Origin: Mucilaginibacter sp. L196
GTDB lineage: Bacteria; Bacteroidota; Bacteroidia; Sphingobacteriales; Sphingobacteriaceae
DNA: 64,000 bases
NCBI RefSeq assembly: GCF_009765905.1
Contig: NZ_LMUO01000009.1
Span: forward strand, 818,252-882,251
Direction: 5' to 3'
Shown here: one piece after another, positions 1 to 9,176 of the stretch
Position numbering within the stretch: the first letter of the stretch is position 1
How the letters are laid out: the number at the start of each line of letters is the position of its first letter
The notes under the pieces: model-generated
Told to the model about the DNA's origin: nothing
Database searches by the model: none
Seen by the model: the letters and a program-made list of their open reading frames with translations, nothing else
Translations under genes and position numbers: made by a program

Positions 1-469
1 TATTGTCATTTGGGGTTGTTTCAGTTTTTAATTTAGCAGATAAACAATAAGCCAGATAAGGCCCGCCACCAATAAAAAATTTACCATATTTCACAGGCAT
101 ATTGTATAATACGTTTACAGGCAATTCCAGGTAATTATAAACAGTATTATCGTGCACCTTAATTGAAGCAGAACCTGAACCATAACTAGAGCCTTGGGTT
201 GTATAATAAGGTACATCAATTAATGTCTCATTAACTCTCTGGCCTTTTGTGGTGTAAAATAGCCCCGGCTCTATAGATACTTTTCCAAAATCTATATCAC
301 CAAAAATACCTGCATGAAAACCGGTCAGCCTTACATCATCTTCACCTGTTACACTTTTTGAACTGAGTATTGATTCATTTAAACCACCGCTAATGCCATA
401 TTTTACAGTTTGCGCGAACGCCGGGCTAATAGCTGCGATTAAAAACAGAGAAAGGAATATTTTTTTCAT
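1..469 (-). CDS. Outer-membrane beta-barrel protein, partial (C-terminus outside window)
   Basis: The reading frame starts at the ATG complementary to 467-469 and runs off the left edge, leaving about 156 N-terminal residues. A Sec signal peptide is evident (MKKIFLSLFLIAAISPAFAQ). The mature part shows alternating beta-strand segments typical of the porin-like OMP_b-brl_2 family of Bacteroidota: a G-I-S-G-G-L-N start, then paired strands ending in glycine- and aromatic-rich turns such as FFIGGGPYLAY. Proteins of this family sit in the outer membrane and are usually of unknown cargo. The assignment rests on pattern only, because the C-terminal strand is missing. It is transcribed away from trxA across a 269-bp divergent spacer. 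Confidence 0.7.
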   Translation of the reverse strand, partial: MKKIFLSLFLIAAISPAFAQTVKYGISGGLNESILSSKSVTGEDDVRLTGFHAGIFGDIDFGKVSIEPGLFYTTKGQRVNETLIDVPYYTTQGSSYGSGSASIKVHDNTVYNYLELPVNVLYNMPVKYGKFFIGGGPYLAYCLSAKLKTETTPNDN

Positions 470-678
470 GATTGGTTTGGGTTATTGAATTTGTTTATAA
501 TAAGATATTACGAAACAAATAAAAGAAACGCTACATATATAGCTATATTTCTTTAAAGTGTTAATTTGAAATTTAGCTATTTCAACCCAAAGAGGCGTGA
601 AATATCATTTGGGCGATTCTTGAAAATGGGTTAATATATTCACTCATTTGTCACATTGTCACATTGGCAGTAATCCAA

Positions 679-710
679 TTGTGGCAAGCAATTTGAATAG
701 TATATATTTG
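679..710 (+). promoter_or_regulatory. Predicted trxA promoter
   Basis: A perfect Bacteroidetes -7 box TATATTTG (TAnnTTTG) lies at 703-710, about 29 bp before the trxA ATG. A weaker TTG at 679-681 lies near the -33 position. The purine-rich AAAAAAGGAAAT at 725-736 may aid initiation. Confidence 0.55.
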
Positions 711-738
711 TATAACAAAATTTAAAAAAGGAAATATC

Positions 739-1056
739 ATGGCATTAGAAATAACAGATGCAAACTTTGAGGAGCTTGTATTAAAAGCAGACAAACCAGT
801 ATTAATTGACTTTTGGGCCGAATGGTGTGGTCCTTGTCGCATGGTTGGCCCTGTTGTTGAAGAAATTGCAAAAGAATATGAAGGCAAAGCTATTGTTGGC
901 AAAGTAAATGTTGACAACAACCCAGGTATATCAATGAAATTCGGTATCCGTAATATCCCCGCTTTATTGTATTTTAAAAACGGCGAAATTGTAGACAAAC
1001 AAATTGGCGCAGTGCCAAAATCAATACTTGCCGGTAAATTAACCGCGCAATTATAA
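739..1056 (+). CDS. trxA: Thioredoxin
   Basis: At 105 residues this is the normal length for a cytoplasmic thioredoxin. The redox centre is W29-C30-G31-P32-C33, and the cis-proline loop follows in NIPALLYF. The protein reduces disulfides in ribonucleotide reductase, peroxiredoxins and methionine sulfoxide reductase, using electrons from thioredoxin reductase. It has no signal peptide, so it acts in the cytoplasm. It is a single-gene unit with its own -7 box upstream and an intrinsic terminator immediately downstream. Nothing is unusual in its composition. Confidence 0.95.
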   Translation: MALEITDANFEELVLKADKPVLIDFWAEWCGPCRMVGPVVEEIAKEYEGKAIVGKVNVDNNPGISMKFGIRNIPALLYFKNGEIVDKQIGAVPKSILAGKLTAQL

Positions 1057-1083
1057 TATATAGAAGCAATATAATTTATTGTG

Positions 1084-1116
1084 AAAAAGCGTTACATAAC
1101 CTGTAACGCTTTTTTT
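1084..1116 (+). terminator. Intrinsic terminator after trxA
   Basis: A 12-bp stem (AAAAAGCGTTAC with GTAACGCTTTTT) closes a 7-nt loop and ends in a run of T. It starts 28 bp after the trxA stop codon. Confidence 0.85.
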
Positions 1117-1167
1117 ATGGCCCCATCAGGGATTCCACTGATTAACAGAAAGATTTTAGAAAGATAA

Positions 1168-1208
1168 AGTCTAAGTCTCCCCTACCGGGGGAGATTTAGA
1201 GGGGGCTA
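1168..1208. repeat. Fragment of a CCCC...GGGG intergenic repeat
   Basis: The sequence around TCTCCCCTACCGGGGGAGA followed by AGAGGGGG resembles one end of the CCCCT/AGGGG palindromes scattered between genes in Bacteroidota. Only this short piece is present, 60 bp after the trxA terminator. A fuller relative is at 23787-23878. Confidence 0.4.
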
Positions 1209-1232
1209 AATAATAATTTTTATATTTATATA

Positions 1233-2153
1233 ATGTCGCGCCTAACTAACGATCAGCAAATACGGCAATTAGCCAACCTCGAACTGCTTGCCCGCCAGGT
1301 GGTTGAAGGCTTTGTTACCGGCTTGCACCAAAGTCCGTTTCACGGGTTTTCGGTAGAGTTTGCCGAGCATCGCCTGTACAACAACGGCGAATCAGTAAAA
1401 AATATCGACTGGAAACTACTTGCCCGTACCGATAAATTGTTTGTTAAGCAGTTTGAGGAAGAAACCAACCTGCGTTGTTTCCTGCTGTTGGATACCTCAT
1501 CATCCATGAATTTCCCTGAGAAAGGAACCAGCAAACTGGAGTTTTCTATTTACGCAGCGGCATCGCTCATGTACCTGTTCAAAAAACAGCGGGATGCATT
1601 CGGGTTATGCCTGTTTTCGGATAAGATCGATTGGATCAGTGCCGCTAAATCAACAGGCTCGCATCTTTTTTATTTGTATGCGCAACTGGAAAAAGCATAT
1701 AACGAACCCAAAGAAAATACTACGACCGACATAACGGGCGTACTGCATCACATCGCGCAGGAAATCCATCAGCGTTCAATGGTTATTATTTTTAGCGATA
1801 TGCTGGAGAATGGAATGAATGATGAAAAATTGCAAGCGTTGTTCGCGGCCATTCAGCATTTAAAATACAACAAGCACGAGGTAGTTATTTTTAATGTGAC
1901 TGATAAACAAAAGGAGCTCGATTTTAATTTCGATAACCGCCCACACCACTTTATTGATATGGAAAGCGGCGAAAATATAAAAGTACATCCCGGAAAAATA
2001 CGAGATGCCTACCGCGAATCGTTACAACATTACCGTCACCAAATAGAATTAAAGTGCGCCCAATATAAAATTGATATAGTTGACGCCAATATTGATGAAG
2101 GCTACCACCAAATTTTAAAGCAATATCTGGTTAAACGAAACAAGATGATATAA
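1233..2153 (+). CDS. DUF58 domain-containing protein
   Basis: The 306 residues carry the DUF58 core: the VEFAEHRLYNNGESVKNIDWKL region (about residues 43-66), then a von Willebrand A-like beta strand with a metal-site-like motif LLLDTSSSMNF (about 85-96). DUF58 proteins generally work with a MoxR-type AAA ATPase and vWA membrane proteins in envelope or stress functions, and many are cytoplasmic. No MoxR gene lies next to this copy, so its partner must be elsewhere. No signal peptide or membrane segment is visible. The first ATG is used, and the conserved region begins soon after it. Its exact role is unknown. Confidence 0.85.
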   Translation: MSRLTNDQQIRQLANLELLARQVVEGFVTGLHQSPFHGFSVEFAEHRLYNNGESVKNIDWKLLARTDKLFVKQFEEETNLRCFLLLDTSSSMNFPEKGTSKLEFSIYAAASLMYLFKKQRDAFGLCLFSDKIDWISAAKSTGSHLFYLYAQLEKAYNEPKENTTTDITGVLHHIAQEIHQRSMVIIFSDMLENGMNDEKLQALFAAIQHLKYNKHEVVIFNVTDKQKELDFNFDNRPHHFIDMESGENIKVHPGKIRDAYRESLQHYRHQIELKCAQYKIDIVDANIDEGYHQILKQYLVKRNKMI

Positions 2154-2252
2154 GTCTGATTAAAGAATAAACAAATAAATACGTAGGTTTAATTAATGTA
2201 AGAAACTGTCTGAAAATGCTTTAATGTTGTTTATATAAACACAAAAACAAAG

Positions 2253-2349
2253 CGTCATTGCGAGGTACGAAGAAATCTCTATGTTATACAGAGAAAACTT
2301 ACAAGTCCGACCTACCTATGTAGAGATTGCTTCGTACCTCGCAATGACG
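2253..2349. repeat. Palindromic intergenic repeat, copy A1
   Basis: A 28-bp arm beginning CGTCATTGCGAGGTACGAAG (2253-2280) pairs with its inverse at 2322-2349, with one mismatch. The same arm sequence, with small changes, forms copies A2 (5474-5551) and A3 (16127-16237). The loops differ and no reading frame is present. It lies between the DUF58 and GH130 genes. The rest of 2154-2453 shows no other feature. Confidence 0.85.
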
Positions 2350-2453
2350 ATTACTTATCATTTTTAAACAGTTACTAACTATACCCGGTACAATTTTAAA
2401 TTGCTGAAATCAATTTAGCAGTATTAGTGTTAAAGAATAAAGAAGTTTTTTCT

Positions 2454-3965
2454 ATGAGATTATCCGTTGAGCGAAAACCAATCAGAATATATCCCGATCC
2501 CAAACGTGTTATTGCAAGGTTCTTTTTTAATGGTAACGAACGTGCTAAGGAGGTTATCCAGCGGGTAATGACCATCAGCGAGGATGAAGCATTTGGCATC
2601 ATCTCACCATTTTTGCAGGAATATTCCAAACGCCACCGTAATATAACCCGGGTTTTAAATCGTCATTGCAGCAAACTAAAACCTCTTATTGCCGAGCTGA
2701 AGATTGATTATGATACACTCACGGTATATCGTAAATTATTGATCGGTTCTTATTTCACACATGAATACTCTATCGAGTCGGCTGCGTTTTTCAATCCATC
2801 TATTATTCAAGATCCGGATCAAAGCGAACTAAAAGACGGGGAAATGCGGGTAATTATCAGCTTTAGGGCAGTGGGCGAGGGGCACATTTCGTCAATCACT
2901 TTCCGTCGTGCGCTGATCGATAAAAATAACGACATTACCGTAATGCCTGCCGGTAGCTATATTGACGAGGCCGAGATTGTACGTAATGCGGTTTACAATA
3001 AAAAGCTGTTTTTTGATAAAGCGGTATCAACCCAAATAAATATTGATGTTTTAAAAGAGGTGGAGGGCAAGCTCGATCATCATTTTGAATATTCAAACCT
3101 GCGTAGCATCATCATCGATTCGCAAAAACTGCAGGAAGATGATATGAAGAAACTGGAATACGACAAGGTTTTATGGCTTGCGGATTCTTACTACGAGATT
3201 GTTTTTTCGCTGGATACCGATATATCCGATCGTGTCATCTTCCCAATTTCCGAATATGAGCGTAAAGGTATTGAGGATGCCCGTTTTGTGGAGTTTAAGC
3301 ACGAGGATGGAACATCAGTTTATTATGCAACTTACACTGCATATGATGGTGCGCTGATTATGCCAAAGCTGCTGCAAACCAACGATTTTTATAACTTTAA
3401 AATAATGCCTTTATATGGTGATGGTGCGCAGAATAAAAACCTGGCCCTGTTTCCGCGTAAGGTAAACGGTAAATATGTGATGATCTCGAGGATTGATGGT
3501 TGCAATAACTACATCATGTACTCCGATAAGATCAACATCTGGGAAAAACCTGTTTTACTGCAACAACCAAAGTTTACCTGGGAGTTTATCCAGATAGGCA
3601 ATTGCGGATCGCCGATTGAAACTGAATTTGGCTGGCTGATGATAACCCACGGCGTTGGCCCTATGCGCCGCTACGTTTTGGGTGCGAGCTTATTGAAACT
3701 GGATGACCCTGCTATCGAGATAGGCCGTTTAAAAGAACCTTTGTTGATACCTAACAGTGATGAGCGCGAAGGTTATGTACCAAACGTACTATACTCCTGC
3801 GGATCAATAGTACACAACGGTAAACTGATCATTCCTTACGGTATATCTGATTCATCAACCGGTTTTGCCGAGATTGACCTAAATGAGCTGTTGAACAAAC
3901 TGTTACAGGATGGATCATCAATCTCTCACCAGGAAATTACAGAAAAGAAAGAATTGGTAAACTAA
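2454..3965 (+). CDS. Glycoside hydrolase family 130 protein (mannoside phosphorylase/mannosidase type)
   Basis: The C-terminal two thirds is a GH130 five-bladed propeller. It has the GIEDARFVEF segment with the conserved Asp that protonates the glycosidic bond, then LALFPRKVNGKYVMISR, and GSPIETEFGWLMITHGV. GH130 enzymes phosphorolyse or hydrolyse beta-mannosides. The protein is longer than the usual 300-350 residues because of an N-terminal helical extension of roughly 130-150 residues. There is no signal peptide, so it is cytoplasmic. An in-frame ATG exists at 2427, but MRLSVERKP at 2454 fits the conserved start better. Its stop overlaps the convergent permease gene by 4 bp. Nearby glycosyltransferases suggest a role with an intracellular mannoside; the substrate is not known. 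Confidence 0.85.
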   Translation: MRLSVERKPIRIYPDPKRVIARFFFNGNERAKEVIQRVMTISEDEAFGIISPFLQEYSKRHRNITRVLNRHCSKLKPLIAELKIDYDTLTVYRKLLIGSYFTHEYSIESAAFFNPSIIQDPDQSELKDGEMRVIISFRAVGEGHISSITFRRALIDKNNDITVMPAGSYIDEAEIVRNAVYNKKLFFDKAVSTQINIDVLKEVEGKLDHHFEYSNLRSIIIDSQKLQEDDMKKLEYDKVLWLADSYYEIVFSLDTDISDRVIFPISEYERKGIEDARFVEFKHEDGTSVYYATYTAYDGALIMPKLLQTNDFYNFKIMPLYGDGAQNKNLALFPRKVNGKYVMISRIDGCNNYIMYSDKINIWEKPVLLQQPKFTWEFIQIGNCGSPIETEFGWLMITHGVGPMRRYVLGASLLKLDDPAIEIGRLKEPLLIPNSDEREGYVPNVLYSCGSIVHNGKLIIPYGISDSSTGFAEIDLNELLNKLLQDGSSISHQEITEKKELVN

Positions 3966-5317
3966 GTAGTTGATTCTGCCGCTGAAAGTCTTTTGGCTTT
4001 TTGCGGCTCAATGATAAAAAAGTACATCAACACACCAACTAAAATAATGCCTGCTGCACCTGCAATAAATGGCCACGGGCTGGTAAATAATATAAATAGC
4101 CATATAATTATACCAATTATTGCAGGTAAGGGAAATAACTTCATTTTATAAGGTCTTTCTTCTTTCGGCTTGCTCCAATGCCAGTATAATACGCCTGTTG
4201 ATTGCCCAACAAATTGTACTATAATACGCATAGTAAGTATGGCAATAATTACATCTGTTAACTTAAATAGCAGGCTGAAAATAAATCCCAAACCGCCCAT
4301 AAACAATAATGAGACATTAGGGAAATTCTTTTTAGGATGGACTTTGGCAAATATTTTGAAAAAATTTCCATCAACTGCTGCGGCATAAGGGATACGTGAA
4401 TAACCCAGCATCACCGCAAATAATGATGAACTGGCAATAATTAAAATGAGCCCTGTTGCTAATTTGGCTATAAATGGATTGTATAATTGTTGGAAATATG
4501 TGCTTATAATAAAATTAGATGAAGCGATCTGCTGCCATGGCATGGCTCCTGAAATCATTATCTGCATGCCTAAATATAATATAGCAATGCCCGCAACCGA
4601 GAGGAATATACTGCGTGGAATATTGATCTCAGGATTTTTAATTTCGCCACCTAAATGGCAAACGTTATAATAACCTAAATAGGAATACACCGTTTTTAGG
4701 GATGCCTGCCCAAGCCCTACAAAAAATAGTGGAGTAAAATCTAAGGCATCTTTACTGAATGAAAATGCCAACTGTGGATTAAAATGCCTGAATCCTGAAC
4801 CAATCAGCCATATAAAAGTACCTCCTGTTATTATAGATAGTAAAACGGATATTTTACCTATACTTTTTATATTACGGTAAAGTAGTATGGTTACTAATAT
4901 TACCAATGCCCCGCTTACAATTTTTTGCTGTATTGGGGTTAATGCAACCAGGTAAGTTAAATATTTTGAAAAGCCGATAGCCGCGCTGGCAACTACCAAT
5001 GGTGCTTGTATAAGTGTTTGCCATACTAACAGAAACGACATCATTTTGCCGAATCTGTTATCATATATTTTTTGCAGAAAAACGTAACTACCACCTGCCA
5101 TTGGCCATTTTGCGCCCAATTCTGCCCATACCGAACCATCTAAAAAAGCAAGCAAAGCACCCAGCACCCAGGCTAAAATACATTGTGGCCCCCGCATAGC
5201 ACCAACTATTAAAGGTAGGGTAATGAACGGGCCAATGCCCACCATATCAATCATATTGATGGCGCTGGCCTGTGTTAGTGATAACCCACGCTCAAGGGTC
5301 GACGTAGTTTCAGCCAT
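3962..5317 (-). CDS. APC-superfamily amino acid permease
   Basis: The 451 residues form about 12 hydrophobic helices. The N-terminal signature is that of the APC family: a soluble start, then INMIDMVGIGPFITLPLI containing the unwound GxG helix-1 motif, followed by AELGAKWPMAGGSYVFL in helix 3. Such proteins are inner-membrane proton- or exchange-driven transporters of amino acids or amines. The substrate cannot be read from the sequence. The gene is convergent with the GH130 gene and overlaps its end by 4 bp. It is separated from the downstream-facing glycosyltransferase genes by repeat A2, so it may be transcribed alone. Confidence 0.85.
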   Translation of the reverse strand: MAETTSTLERGLSLTQASAINMIDMVGIGPFITLPLIVGAMRGPQCILAWVLGALLAFLDGSVWAELGAKWPMAGGSYVFLQKIYDNRFGKMMSFLLVWQTLIQAPLVVASAAIGFSKYLTYLVALTPIQQKIVSGALVILVTILLYRNIKSIGKISVLLSIITGGTFIWLIGSGFRHFNPQLAFSFSKDALDFTPLFFVGLGQASLKTVYSYLGYYNVCHLGGEIKNPEINIPRSIFLSVAGIAILYLGMQIMISGAMPWQQIASSNFIISTYFQQLYNPFIAKLATGLILIIASSSLFAVMLGYSRIPYAAAVDGNFFKIFAKVHPKKNFPNVSLLFMGGLGFIFSLLFKLTDVIIAILTMRIIVQFVGQSTGVLYWHWSKPKEERPYKMKLFPLPAIIGIIIWLFILFTSPWPFIAGAAGIILVGVLMYFFIIEPQKAKRLSAAESTT

Positions 5318-5473
5318 TGTACTTTTTGAAGTTTTTTAGGCAGGTAAGGTATAATTTTTAGGTCAGTTATTTTAGCTGTAAATGTGAAATGATACCGTTC
5401 CGACAATTTAGGGTAAAAGGTAAGGCCTTGGGTGATCTAAATTGAACTTAAACCAGTGGCATTAAAGCAAAAT

Positions 5474-5551
5474 GTTATTGCGAGGAACGAAGCAATCTCA
5501 CGTAGAAAAGGATTATACATAGTTCGCGATTGCTTCGTACCTCGCAATGAC
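5474..5551. repeat. Palindromic intergenic repeat, copy A2
   Basis: The arms GTTATTGCGAGGAACGAAGC and its inverse ending CTCGCAATGAC enclose a shorter loop than in A1 and A3. It lies 156 bp upstream of the permease start and downstream of the GT4 gene. The remaining bases of 5318-5602 show nothing recognisable. Confidence 0.85.
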
Positions 5552-5602
5552 AATAGTTTTATCATTTTTAAACAGCTTCTGAATTAGAGATTTACGAAGT
5601 TT

Positions 5603-6628
5603 TTAAAACTTCGTAAATCTGGCAGGGCTCAATACCTTTTTATACAAATCAAAATAATCATCCACCATCTTCTCGCTAGAAAACTTGGACTTTGCCCAAT
5701 CACTGCAATCAATCCGTTTTATATTTTTTAAGTTCGATACTGCTTCAACAGCCTCATCAATGGTATTCACTAAAAACCCTGTCTTTTCAGCTTGTATCAA
5801 TTCCGGCATCGATCCCCTGTTAAAAGCAATAACGGGTGTACCACAAAGCATCGCCTCGGCAACACTCATCCCGAAGGGTTCATTAAAATTGATAGGATGT
5901 AATAACGCTGTCGCTTTGCCTAATAATTCGTTCCTTTTTTCTGGTCCAGCGTGGCCAATGTATTGGATCTGTTCATTTAAATAAGGCTTAACCCTTTCGC
6001 GATAGTAGTTCTCATCCTGAATAATACCAGCTATTAACAATTTACGCTTACTTTTTTGTGCGATCTCAATAGCCTCAGCACAACCCTTATCATAATGTAT
6101 CCTGCCGAAGTATAATAAGTAATCATCAGGTTGCTCCACAAAATCAAAATCTTCAACATTCAAACCATTATAAACTGTAGCGAGATAATCTAATTCCGGA
6201 CTCCTATCAGCGTTACTAATAGAAACATAATGGCCTATCGAATTATACTTTTTATAAACAGGTATGATCTTCTGCGATGAAAAACCATGTATGGTAGTTA
6301 TTACCGGCGTTTTTATCAAGCCTGAATAGGTAAGCGGCAAAAAATCGAAGTTATTATGAATGAGATCAAAATCGCCAGCCTTCTCCATCAAATTACTGAT
6401 GTGTAGGCATTCCAAAACCTTGGCGTCCTGCGTGCGGTCTTCTTCATAACCCTGCGCGCAAACTGAATCCAATTCGCCTGAAGTAATCGAATCCCCGGTA
6501 GCGAAAAGCGTTACTTCAACGCCTTTTTTAACCATGCCTTCGGCAATGTTTGATGCGATTTGCTCCCATGGCCCGTAATGCCTGGGCGGTGTACGCCAGG
6601 CAACGGGTGATAATACAGCGATCTTCAT
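5603..6628 (-). CDS. Glycosyltransferase family 4
   Basis: The 341-residue protein has a GT-B fold. The N-terminal domain starts MKIAVLSPVAWRTPPRHYGPWE, a donor-acceptor loop typical of GT4 enzymes. The C-terminal nucleotide-sugar domain carries YFGRIHYDKGCAEAIEIA and the EPFGMSVAEAMLCGTPVIAF motif with the E-x7-E signature. It would transfer a sugar from a nucleotide donor in the cytoplasm. It lies 1 bp after the fused GT4 gene upstream, so the two are almost certainly co-transcribed. Donor and acceptor are unknown. With GH130 nearby, a mannose-containing oligosaccharide or glycolipid is a reasonable guess. Confidence 0.88.
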   Translation of the reverse strand: MKIAVLSPVAWRTPPRHYGPWEQIASNIAEGMVKKGVEVTLFATGDSITSGELDSVCAQGYEEDRTQDAKVLECLHISNLMEKAGDFDLIHNNFDFLPLTYSGLIKTPVITTIHGFSSQKIIPVYKKYNSIGHYVSISNADRSPELDYLATVYNGLNVEDFDFVEQPDDYLLYFGRIHYDKGCAEAIEIAQKSKRKLLIAGIIQDENYYRERVKPYLNEQIQYIGHAGPEKRNELLGKATALLHPINFNEPFGMSVAEAMLCGTPVIAFNRGSMPELIQAEKTGFLVNTIDEAVEAVSNLKNIKRIDCSDWAKSKFSSEKMVDDYFDLYKKVLSPARFTKF

Positions 6629-6629
6629 C

Positions 6630-8906
6630 TTAGCAGATCTCCAGTTTTTGGCTTACCTTATTGTATTCGTATTCAAGCTCAAAGGCTTTCAATACAGTAA
6701 GGTGCGAAATAAGATATGCTAAAGTACTTTCGGCACCCTGGTTACGGTTGATGCCAGTTGGCAGCAAGCCATCGCAGCAGCCTTTTGTTTCATGATCGTA
6801 TAACGGTGCGCGCAGGGTGTTTTCGCCCATAAACCATTTGTAGCACAGGAACATTTTCTCGATATATTCCGGTTTGCGGAAAATTTGATATGCCTGAAAG
6901 TGCATCAACACCATAGCCATAGTTTCAATAGCCTGCTGATCATAAACAGGGAACTTGCCACCTTTATAATACCAGCCATCGTTACCAACCGGACTTAAGT
7001 ATCCATTCGATAAGGTAAGTTTATCCAAAAACGCCATTGATTCCAATGCTATTTCTTTGGCTCTTTCATTGCCGGTTATTTCAGCAGAATGCAAAAGCGC
7101 TAATGGCAATATCGCATTATCATAAGTCATTTTTTCTTCAAACCAATGCCAGTCGGTATCACGGTGATGTTCGTAAGAGTCAATCAGCGGTTTCGTTAAT
7201 TCAGCTAATTCGTTTACCATGCCTTCATCCGTAGGGAATACTTGTAAATAAAGACTAATACCTATTATCGTATTACCCATTCCCCTCAAATGCTTCAAAG
7301 CCTTAAAATGTGGAAATGATCGCTGGAATATCTCTAAAGCAAACTCCCTGTAGGAATTACTTGCCGCGCAGCTGATTAAATGCCCCAACGCCCAAATGGT
7401 ACGGCCAAAGGAATCCTCAGAGCCAACCTCATCCAAATATTGCCTGCTAAAACTCAGGAAATTACGGAAGTTGCCATCCTCTGTTTGCATGTAGTGAATG
7501 TAGCTTAGGTATACAGGTAACAGTTCAAATGCTTCCTGACTTTTATTACGCTGATAAGCCATTAAGGCCATTATTAACGCACGCGCGTTATCATCAAGGC
7601 AATAACCTTCTTTTAAATTGGGGATGCCATATTTAGCGTGTTGCACTATACCGGTATCATCCGTTAAGCGTCTAACATGGGTAAGGCTGAATTTTGGCAA
7701 CACCTCCGGGTCAACAATGCTGTTACGCAAAATCTTGTCGCTAAAGTCATGCGTACGGCACGATTCCTGGGCAACTTTAATAAATTCGGCACCGGTAACC
7801 GGCCATCGTAGGTGCAGGCCATATTCATAAGCGTTTTCTTTTAATTCGTTTAGTAATCTGTCCTGATCAAGCAATTCATTTACAATATCAGCCAGGGCGT
7901 CATCATCTTTAAAATCAAATAAGCGGCCACGGTTATCATCCAATAACTCAGTAGCATGCCAGTACGGAGTTGATACCACCGCTGCGCCCGACCCAATTGC
8001 ATAAGATAATGTCCCGCTGGTAATTTGCGCTTCGTTTAAATAGGGTGTTACATAAATCTCGCAGGCAGTAAGGTAGTTAACAAGTTCTTCTTCTGATACG
8101 AACTTATTGATAAAGGCCAGGTTCTTTGATACACCTAGCTGCGCCGCGAGCGTTTTTAGGTGATCCCTGTATTCTTCGCCCGAATTTTTGATTACGCCGG
8201 GATGTGTGTTTCCTAATATCACATACATTACATCAGGATGTTTTTCTACTATCTTGGGCAGGGCTTTCACTACGGTTTCCAGGCCTTTGTTGCGGCTTAT
8301 TAACCCAAAAGTTAACAGTACCCGGTGGTTTTTAAATTGCGGGAAGTTTTTAACCGGGTTATCTTCTGGGGCTTCCACATCAGGTACACCGTGCTCAATT
8401 ATCTGTATCTTTTCAATCGGTATCTCATAAATGGTGGTTAAAAACTCAACCGCCCTTTTGCTCATCACAATTATTTTGGATGATTGCTCGGCAATTTCGC
8501 GGATAATAATGCGCTGTACATAGCTTGGTTCCCTTAAAATAGTATGCAGTATGGATATTAAAGGTTTCTCCAACCTGTTTATCAATGGCAATATATAAAT
8601 ACCGCTTTCGCCGCCATAAATACCAAATTCATGCTCCATTATGCAAACATCAGCGGTACTGGTATTAATATAATTGGCTGCGCGTATGTAATCTTTTTGG
8701 TGATCCTGGCGGATAATATATTTTACTTCCTCCGGGTATTCATACTCATGCAAATTTTCAGAATCATTCAATGCCACCACAAAACCACCCTCAAGCAAAC
8801 TCTTTCTGTTAGGGAAATTGGCACTAACAGCATGCATTAAGTTATTATTAAAGGTCGCTATTCCGCATTCGCGGGGAGGGTAGGTTGAGATATATGCTAT
8901 TTTCAT
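6630..8906 (-). CDS. GT4 glycosyltransferase fused to an alpha/alpha-barrel domain
   Basis: I place the start at MKIAYISTYPPRECGIATF (8906), giving 758 residues. An upstream in-frame ATG at 9050 would add 48 residues unlike the family. Residues 1 to about 370 are a GT4 glycosyltransferase (GIATFNNNL at the N-terminus, LLTFGLISRNKGLETVVKAL in the donor domain). Residues about 385-745 are all-helical, with repeated hairpins and motifs such as YCLDDNARALIMAL, DGNFRNFL and DNAILPLALLHSA, which look like a six-hairpin glycosidase or phosphorylase barrel. It has no signal peptide. Fusion of a transferase to a possible hydrolase or phosphorylase suggests coupled synthesis and trimming of one glycan. 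It heads a two-gene operon with the next GT4. Confidence 0.85.
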   Translation of the reverse strand: MKIAYISTYPPRECGIATFNNNLMHAVSANFPNRKSLLEGGFVVALNDSENLHEYEYPEEVKYIIRQDHQKDYIRAANYINTSTADVCIMEHEFGIYGGESGIYILPLINRLEKPLISILHTILREPSYVQRIIIREIAEQSSKIIVMSKRAVEFLTTIYEIPIEKIQIIEHGVPDVEAPEDNPVKNFPQFKNHRVLLTFGLISRNKGLETVVKALPKIVEKHPDVMYVILGNTHPGVIKNSGEEYRDHLKTLAAQLGVSKNLAFINKFVSEEELVNYLTACEIYVTPYLNEAQITSGTLSYAIGSGAAVVSTPYWHATELLDDNRGRLFDFKDDDALADIVNELLDQDRLLNELKENAYEYGLHLRWPVTGAEFIKVAQESCRTHDFSDKILRNSIVDPEVLPKFSLTHVRRLTDDTGIVQHAKYGIPNLKEGYCLDDNARALIMALMAYQRNKSQEAFELLPVYLSYIHYMQTEDGNFRNFLSFSRQYLDEVGSEDSFGRTIWALGHLISCAASNSYREFALEIFQRSFPHFKALKHLRGMGNTIIGISLYLQVFPTDEGMVNELAELTKPLIDSYEHHRDTDWHWFEEKMTYDNAILPLALLHSAEITGNERAKEIALESMAFLDKLTLSNGYLSPVGNDGWYYKGGKFPVYDQQAIETMAMVLMHFQAYQIFRKPEYIEKMFLCYKWFMGENTLRAPLYDHETKGCCDGLLPTGINRNQGAESTLAYLISHLTVLKAFELEYEYNKVSQKLEIC

Positions 8907-9176
8907 AGATAGATAGAATGTATTTTTAGGTAGAAATATTAAAATAAATACGTTTTGTATGCAATTGCATACGTGATTGTGTGCAGTAACAGGTTTAAAG
9001 GCGCTTTTTAGCTCAATAATGCTCTTGCGTTGTACAGTTGCATAAATCATACCAATTTACCTGTAAATACTGGTTCATAATGTCACAATTTAATGCATTA
9101 AGGTTGTAAGTGTATTGAAAACAATTACTTAGGATAGTATGTTCTACTTAAACAATGAATTTTAAGCCGATACCCC

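Noticed and set aside
651..998. 115-residue frame on the minus strand over trxA
   Set aside because: It is the shadow of a certain gene on the opposite strand and has no homologous pattern or start context.
8907..9050. 48 extra N-terminal residues of the GT4 fusion from an ATG at 9050
   Set aside because: The residues look unlike the family, while MKIAYISTYPP at 8906 is the standard GT4 start.
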